Shown here in pieces: positions 13,331-16,291 of a DNA stretch of 16,291 nucleotides (the stretch's first letter is position 1; the number at the start of each line of letters is the position of its first letter). The stretch covers positions 1-16,291 of the forward strand of contig CAZEAU010000040.1 of NCBI GenBank assembly GCA_964510515.1, in the 5' to 3' direction. The position numbers and the translations under genes are program-made. Source of the stretch: SURF-21 sp964510515. Lineage in GTDB: Bacteria > Actinomycetota > Geothermincolia > Geothermincolales > RBG-13-55-18. The notes below the pieces were generated by a model. It was not told where the DNA came from. It worked only from the letters and a program-made list of their open reading frames with translations, and did not search any database.

Positions 13331-13729
13331 TTGGTCAAACCCACGAAAGGCAGAGGAAGAGGCAGGAGAAAAGAGAAGAAGACGGTATTGCATGGTGAGG
13401 CGCACATCAAATCGACCTTCAACAACACCATCATCACCATCACCGATAAGGCCGGGGAGACCCTCACCTGGTGCAGCTCGGGCACGGTAGGGTTCAAGGG
13501 CTCGCGCAAGAGCACCCCGTTCGCGGCCCAGCTCGCGGCGGAGAACGCGGCCAAAAAGGCCCAGGAGTTCGGCATGAAGAAGGTGGACGTGTTCGTGAAG
13601 GGCCCGGGCTCGGGGCGGGAGACGGCCATCAGGACCCTGCAGGCCAACGGGCTCGAGGTGGCCAGCATAAGCGACGAGACGCCGCAGCCGCACAACGGCT
13701 GCCGTCCCAAGAAGAGAAGAAGGGTGTAA
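13331..13729 (+). CDS. rpsK: 30S ribosomal protein S11
   Basis: 132 residues. GEAHIKSTFNNTIITITDKAGE, SSGTVGFKGSRKSTPFAAQLAAENAAKKAQEFGMKKVDVFVKGPGSGRETAIRTLQANGLEVASISDETPQPHNGCRPKKRRRV is split over conserved blocks and is unmistakable. S11 lies on the platform near the Shine-Dalgarno/anti-SD helix. The start is TTG 13331, with AGGAGG (13318-13323) at a 7-nt spacing; the frame gives the usual basic N-terminus VKPTKGRGRGRRKEKK. Confidence 0.97.
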   Translation: MVKPTKGRGRGRRKEKKTVLHGEAHIKSTFNNTIITITDKAGETLTWCSSGTVGFKGSRKSTPFAAQLAAENAAKKAQEFGMKKVDVFVKGPGSGRETAIRTLQANGLEVASISDETPQPHNGCRPKKRRRV

Positions 13730-13739
13730 GGGAACCCCA

Positions 13740-14369
13740 ATGGCCAGAAATACCGAACCGTCCTGCAAGCAGTGCCGCCGCGAGGGGGATAAGCTCTTCC
13801 TCAAGGGGCCGCGCTGTGAGAGCGACAAGTGCGCCATGGAGAGGCGCCCCTACGCGCCCGGCGAGCACGGCCGGGGCCGCCGCGTCAAGGAGACGGAGTA
13901 CCTGCTGCAGTTGCGGGAGAAGCAAAAGGTCAAGCGCATCTACGGCGTGCTGGAGAGGCAGTTCCGCCGCTACTACGGCAAGGCCTCGCGCCAGCAGGGC
14001 ATCACTGGCGAGAACCTCCTCTTCCTCCTGGAGAACAGGCTGGACAACGTGGTTTACCGGGGAGGGCTGTCGTCGTCGCGCAAGGAGGCGAGACAGCTGG
14101 TTTTCCACGGCCACGTGACCGTCAACGGCCGCAAGGTCAATATCCCGTCTTTCCAGGTAAAAGAGGGCGATACGGTGGAGCTCAAGCAGAAGAGCAAGGA
14201 CGCGGCCAGGGTCCTGCAGGCGGTCAAGTACGCGGAGGGCCGCCCGGTCGTGGCCTGGCTAAAAGTCGACGCGGATAAGCGGCGCATCGAGGTGATATCA
14301 CAGCCCAAGAGGGAAGACATAGAATTACCGGTCAAGGAACACCTCATTGTGGAGCTCTATTCCAAGTAA
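13740..14369 (+). CDS. rpsD: 30S ribosomal protein S4, zinc-binding form
   Basis: 209 residues, usual for S4, a primary 16S rRNA binder at the mRNA entry. The N-terminus carries C9, C12 (CKQC), C26 and C31 (CESDKC), a zinc site as in Gram-positive and thermophile S4. The S4 RNA-binding domain is at about residues 98-160 (RLDNVVYRGGLSSSRKEARQLVFHGHVTVNGRKVNIPSFQVKEGD). ATG 13740 lies 10 nt after the rpsK stop with AAGGGAACC as a weak ribosome-binding site. S4 represses the alpha operon in E. coli; whether it does here is unknown. Confidence 0.97.
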   Translation: MARNTEPSCKQCRREGDKLFLKGPRCESDKCAMERRPYAPGEHGRGRRVKETEYLLQLREKQKVKRIYGVLERQFRRYYGKASRQQGITGENLLFLLENRLDNVVYRGGLSSSRKEARQLVFHGHVTVNGRKVNIPSFQVKEGDTVELKQKSKDAARVLQAVKYAEGRPVVAWLKVDADKRRIEVISQPKREDIELPVKEHLIVELYSK

Positions 14370-14385
14370 ACGGTGTATCCGGTAG

Positions 14386-14403
14386 GGCTCGTCTTCGCGA
14401 GCC
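14386..14403 (+). promoter_or_regulatory. Small hairpin in the rpsD-rpoA gap
   Basis: GGCTCG (14386-14391) and CGAGCC (14398-14403) form a 6-bp stem with a TCTTCG loop. Outer bases GTA-CC (14375-14380) could pair with GGTAC (14404-14408). It ends 7 nt before GGAGGG, the rpoA SD. Function unknown. Confidence 0.35.
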
Positions 14404-14424
14404 GGTACAAGGAGGGAATGGGCA

Positions 14425-15378
14425 TTGGTTTTTGAGATGCAGAAACCACACATAGTGGTGGATGAGCTGGAGGGTTCCTACGGCAGGTTCATCATCGAGC
14501 CGCTGGAGAGAGGCTTGGGGCACACCCTGGGCAATTCCATGCGCCGCATCCTGCTCTCCTCCATCCCCGGGGCGGCCATAACCTCGATACGCATCGAGGG
14601 CGTGATGCACGAGTTCTCCACCATAGAGGGCGTCAAGGAAGACAGCATGGACATCATCCTCAACCTCAAGAGCGTGATATTGAAGATCGAGGGGGAGGGA
14701 GGGCATGCGCTGCAACTCGACGCCACCGGGCCCAAGACGGTCACCGCCAAAGACATAGAGACGATGGCGGAAGTGGAGATCGTGAACCCGGACCTCAAGA
14801 TATGCACGCTGAACAAGAAGGCGCGCCTGAAGGTGGAGATGTCGGCGCAGAAGGGAAGGGGCTACATGTCCGCCGAGCATAACGGAGGCTACGGGGACGT
14901 GGCGGGAACCATTCCCCTGGACGCTATGTTCTCGCCCGTGGTGCGCGTTTCCTATCAGGTGGAAAACACCCGCGTCGGGCAGCGCACGGACTACGACAAG
15001 CTGGTCCTGGACATCAACACCGACGGGAGCATGGACGCCAAGGAGGCGCTGCTCAAGGCGGCGCAGATCCTGGCCGGACACGTCGGCATCTTCACCTCCC
15101 TGGCCGAGGGGGAGGAGGAGGCGGGCGAGACCATATTCAGGCCCGATAGAGAGCCGCCGGACAGCAAGGGGATATATCAGCAGACCATAGAGGATCTGGA
15201 GCTGCCGGTGAGAGTCCTCAACTGCCTGCACCGCGGCGGCATCAGCACCGTGGGGCAACTGCTGGACAAGACGGAGGAAGACCTGTTGTCCCTGCGCAGT
15301 TTCGGGGCCCGCTCCATCGAGGACGTGAAGGAAAAGCTGGAGAAGAAAGGGCTCTCGCTCCGCGCTAAGGGCGACTGA
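14425..15378 (+). CDS. rpoA: DNA-directed RNA polymerase subunit alpha
   Basis: 317 residues, usual for alpha. The N-terminal domain (about 1-230) contains LERGLGHTLGNSMRRILLSSIPGAA, the dimerisation/assembly signature. A short linker (about 231-255) leads to the C-terminal domain, LPVRVLNCLHRGGISTVGQLL...SFGARSIEDVKEKL, which binds UP elements and activators; equivalents of E. coli R265, N268, C269, G296, S299 and E302 are present while K298 is Arg. The start is TTG 14425 with GGAGGG (14411-14416) at an 8-nt spacing; an ATG at 14437 is an in-frame alternative with poor spacing. It lies between rpsD and rplQ as in most bacteria. Confidence 0.98.
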   Translation: MVFEMQKPHIVVDELEGSYGRFIIEPLERGLGHTLGNSMRRILLSSIPGAAITSIRIEGVMHEFSTIEGVKEDSMDIILNLKSVILKIEGEGGHALQLDATGPKTVTAKDIETMAEVEIVNPDLKICTLNKKARLKVEMSAQKGRGYMSAEHNGGYGDVAGTIPLDAMFSPVVRVSYQVENTRVGQRTDYDKLVLDINTDGSMDAKEALLKAAQILAGHVGIFTSLAEGEEEAGETIFRPDREPPDSKGIYQQTIEDLELPVRVLNCLHRGGISTVGQLLDKTEEDLLSLRSFGARSIEDVKEKLEKKGLSLRAKGD

Positions 15379-15414
15379 GCTGAAATCCGCTTGAGGATAC
15401 GAGAGGTAGTATCG

Positions 15415-15765
15415 ATGCCGCAGCCGAGAAAAGGGAAGAGACTGGGAGGAAGCCCCTCCCATCATAAGGCCATGATGTCCAACCTTGCCAGGGCGCTCAT
15501 AGAGCATGAGAGGCTGGAGACCACACAGACGCGGGCCAAGGAAATGCAACCGCTGGTTGAGAAGCTGGTCGGCCTGGCCAAGCGCGGGGACCTGCACGCG
15601 CGCCGCCGGGCCCTGTCCATAATTCACGACCGCGACGTGGTGCACAAGCTCTTCGACGAGATAGGGCCGCGTTACGAGGAACGAGAAGGTGGCTACTCCA
15701 GGGTGGTCAAGAAGGGGCCCCGCAAGGGCGACGCGGCGCCCATGGCCATCATCGAGTTCGTCTAA
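15415..15765 (+). CDS. rplQ: 50S ribosomal protein L17
   Basis: 116 residues. PQPRKGKRLGGSPSHHKAMMSNLARALIEHERLETTQTRAKEMQPLVEKLVGLAKRGDLHARR is a full L17 core, and the LGGSPSHH variant resembles actinobacterial L17 rather than the HRKLGR type of E. coli. There is no long acidic C-terminal tail of the kind seen in many Actinomycetes. ATG 15415, preceded by GAGAGGTAG, is preferred; TTG 15391 would add MRIREVVS. It is the last recognisable gene; no truA or rplM follows within the remaining 525 bp. Confidence 0.97.
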   Translation: MPQPRKGKRLGGSPSHHKAMMSNLARALIEHERLETTQTRAKEMQPLVEKLVGLAKRGDLHARRRALSIIHDRDVVHKLFDEIGPRYEEREGGYSRVVKKGPRKGDAAPMAIIEFV

Positions 15766-15783
15766 AGCCCGGATTCTTGCCGC

Positions 15784-15809
15784 TCGGACCGGCATGCCTT
15801 CCGGCCCGA
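15784..15809 (+). terminator. Possible 3'-end hairpin downstream of rplQ
   Basis: TCGGACCGG (15784-15792) pairs with CCGGCCCGA (15801-15809) in 8 of 9 positions (A15788/C15805 fails) around an 8-nt loop. It begins 18 nt after the rplQ stop, the expected place for an operon end, but no U-run follows, so it is at best a factor-dependent or processing structure. Confidence 0.3.
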
Positions 15810-15833
15810 AGCCTCCGGACTTGTCATCGCTCT

Positions 15834-15881
15834 CGCCGCATGGGCTCGCGTTTTGCCTCCGAGCCGGGAGGCGAGGATGCC
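15834..15881. repeat. Dispersed 48-bp repeat, copy 1
   Basis: Matches 16203-16250 at 46 of 48 bases, with an uninterrupted 27-bp stretch and a few more matching bases beyond (GACC). Inside, GGCTCG (15843-15848) can pair with CGAGCC (15860-15865), or instead TTGCCTCC (15853-15860) with GGAGGCGA (15867-15874); the two stems exclude each other. Confidence 0.88.
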
Positions 15882-16158
15882 GGGACCTGACAGCAGGTGC
15901 TGCATGTGGAACGGGATCCGGGAGCACGGCCCTCGCTCCGCACCCGCAGGTCTTAAAGGACCAGCGCCTGCCTTCTACCGCGCACACTGCTCGCGAATGT
16001 CGCTTCGGGCAGGCCCCCGGCCCCCTGGCTGGATGTGAAGCATAAGAAAGCCTTTTTCCCCAGGAGCAGGCGCGGCGAGGAAAGCATGGGGCCACGTCTT
16101 GCAAGCCCGGGGTAAAACCCCAGGTGCGAACAGGCAAGATAGCGAAGCAGGCAAAGAA

Positions 16159-16176
16159 CAAGACCTGACCCCTTCT
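16159..16176 (-). mobile_element. Possible REP/IS200-type element relic motif
   Basis: CAAGACCTGACCCCTTCT on the + strand reads AGAAGGGGTCAGGTCTTG on the other. From memory this GGGGTCAGGTCTTG core is found in many genomes beside Y1-type (REP-associated, IS200-like) transposase genes. No transposase is present in the window, so this would be at most a remnant or non-autonomous piece. Not verified. Confidence 0.3.
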
Positions 16177-16202
16177 GCCCACCCCGGCTCTCTTGTCCCA
16201 CC

Positions 16203-16250
16203 CGCCTCATGGGCTCGCGTTTTGCCTCCGAGCCGCGAGGCGAGGATGCC
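16203..16250. repeat. Dispersed 48-bp repeat, copy 2
   Basis: Same orientation as copy 1 at 15834-15881, with two differences (T16207 for G15838; C16236 for G15867). The second change breaks one base pair of the TTGCCTCC/GGAGGCGA stem but makes CTCGCG/CGCGAG (16213-16218 with 16235-16240) perfect. The window ends 41 bp later. Confidence 0.88.
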
Positions 16251-16291
16251 AAGACCGAGCCCAGTCATACGCATCGCGGCGGAGGGCGCGT

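Larger units (their letters stand above)
15766..16291. other. Noncoding tail downstream of rplQ
   Basis: About 525 bp with no convincing gene on either strand: the open frames have no recognisable protein motif, no SD and unlike compositions between frames. It holds a hairpin just after rplQ, two copies of a ~48-bp repeat 369 bp apart, small inverted repeats (ACCTG/CAGGT at 15885-15898, GGTC/GACC near 15950-15963, GGGGT/ACCCC at 16109-16121) and a CAAGACCTGACCCC motif. The texture suggests accumulated repeat elements rather than a decayed gene. Confidence 0.65.

Noticed and set aside
16027..16057. GGCT...AGCC followed by TTTTT, resembling a rho-independent terminator
   Set aside because: The stem is only 4 bp and would enclose an 18-nt loop, so it is too weak to call.
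14344..16182. A 612-codon open frame on the minus strand opposite rpoA and rplQ
   Set aside because: It lies antisense to two certain genes, has no recognisable motif, and is the expected by-product of GC-rich third codon positions. The part beyond rplQ also shows no protein family likeness.
16209..16291. Possible gene beginning at ATG in repeat copy 2 (MGSRFASEPRGEDAKT...) and running off the window
   Set aside because: No SD, no recognisable family, and the same repeat at copy 1 reads only 16 codons to a stop, so the reading frame seems accidental.

Overview
The window is a compact, uninterrupted stretch of the bacterial S10-spc-alpha translation supercluster, all on the + strand. It begins with the last 25 codons of tuf (EF-Tu) and runs through 31 further genes: rpsJ-rplC-rplD-rplW-rplB-rpsS-rplV-rpsC-rplP-rpmC-rpsQ (S10 block), rplN-rplX-rplE-rpsZ-rpsH-rplF-rplR-rpsE-rpmD-rplO-secY (spc block), adk-map-infA-rpmJ, then rpsM-rpsK-rpsD-rpoA-rplQ (alpha block). 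The last ~525 bp (15766-16291) have no convincing gene and hold a near-identical pair of ~48-bp repeats and a possible REP/transposon-type relic.

Organism: GC-rich DNA, a long Ala/Glu/Pro-rich tail on S3, an L17 with the KGKRLGGSPSHH-type N-terminus and a short IF-1 with a TTG start suggest an actinobacterium. Zinc-binding (C+) forms of S14, S4, L36 and L24, plus a four-cysteine LID in adenylate kinase, point to a deep-branching or thermophilic/anaerobic lineage rather than a typical Streptomyces/Mycobacterium-like one. This placement is inference from protein features only. Seven genes appear to start at TTG and three at GTG.

How the genes work together: the ribosomal proteins build both subunits; SecY is the membrane channel through which many of the made proteins leave; adenylate kinase balances adenylate pools; methionine aminopeptidase trims new N-termini; IF-1 acts in initiation; RpoA is the assembly scaffold of RNA polymerase. 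Spacing is mostly 5-60 nt with Shine-Dalgarno (SD) sequences, and several genes overlap or nearly touch, as expected for a polycistronic, translationally coupled transcript. The clearest internal promoter lies upstream of infA.

No new enzymatic system is seen. What is unusual is in the gaps: a near-perfect 22-bp-paired hairpin capped by a UGCG tetraloop filling the rpmD-rplO gap; an AT-rich 11-bp tandem repeat whose last copy supplies the map start codon and which creates a chain of mini-ORFs linked by ATGA overlaps; a hairpin with AGGAGG in its loop between rpsJ and rplC; three 12-residue repeats in the S3 tail; and the repeat pair downstream of rplQ.
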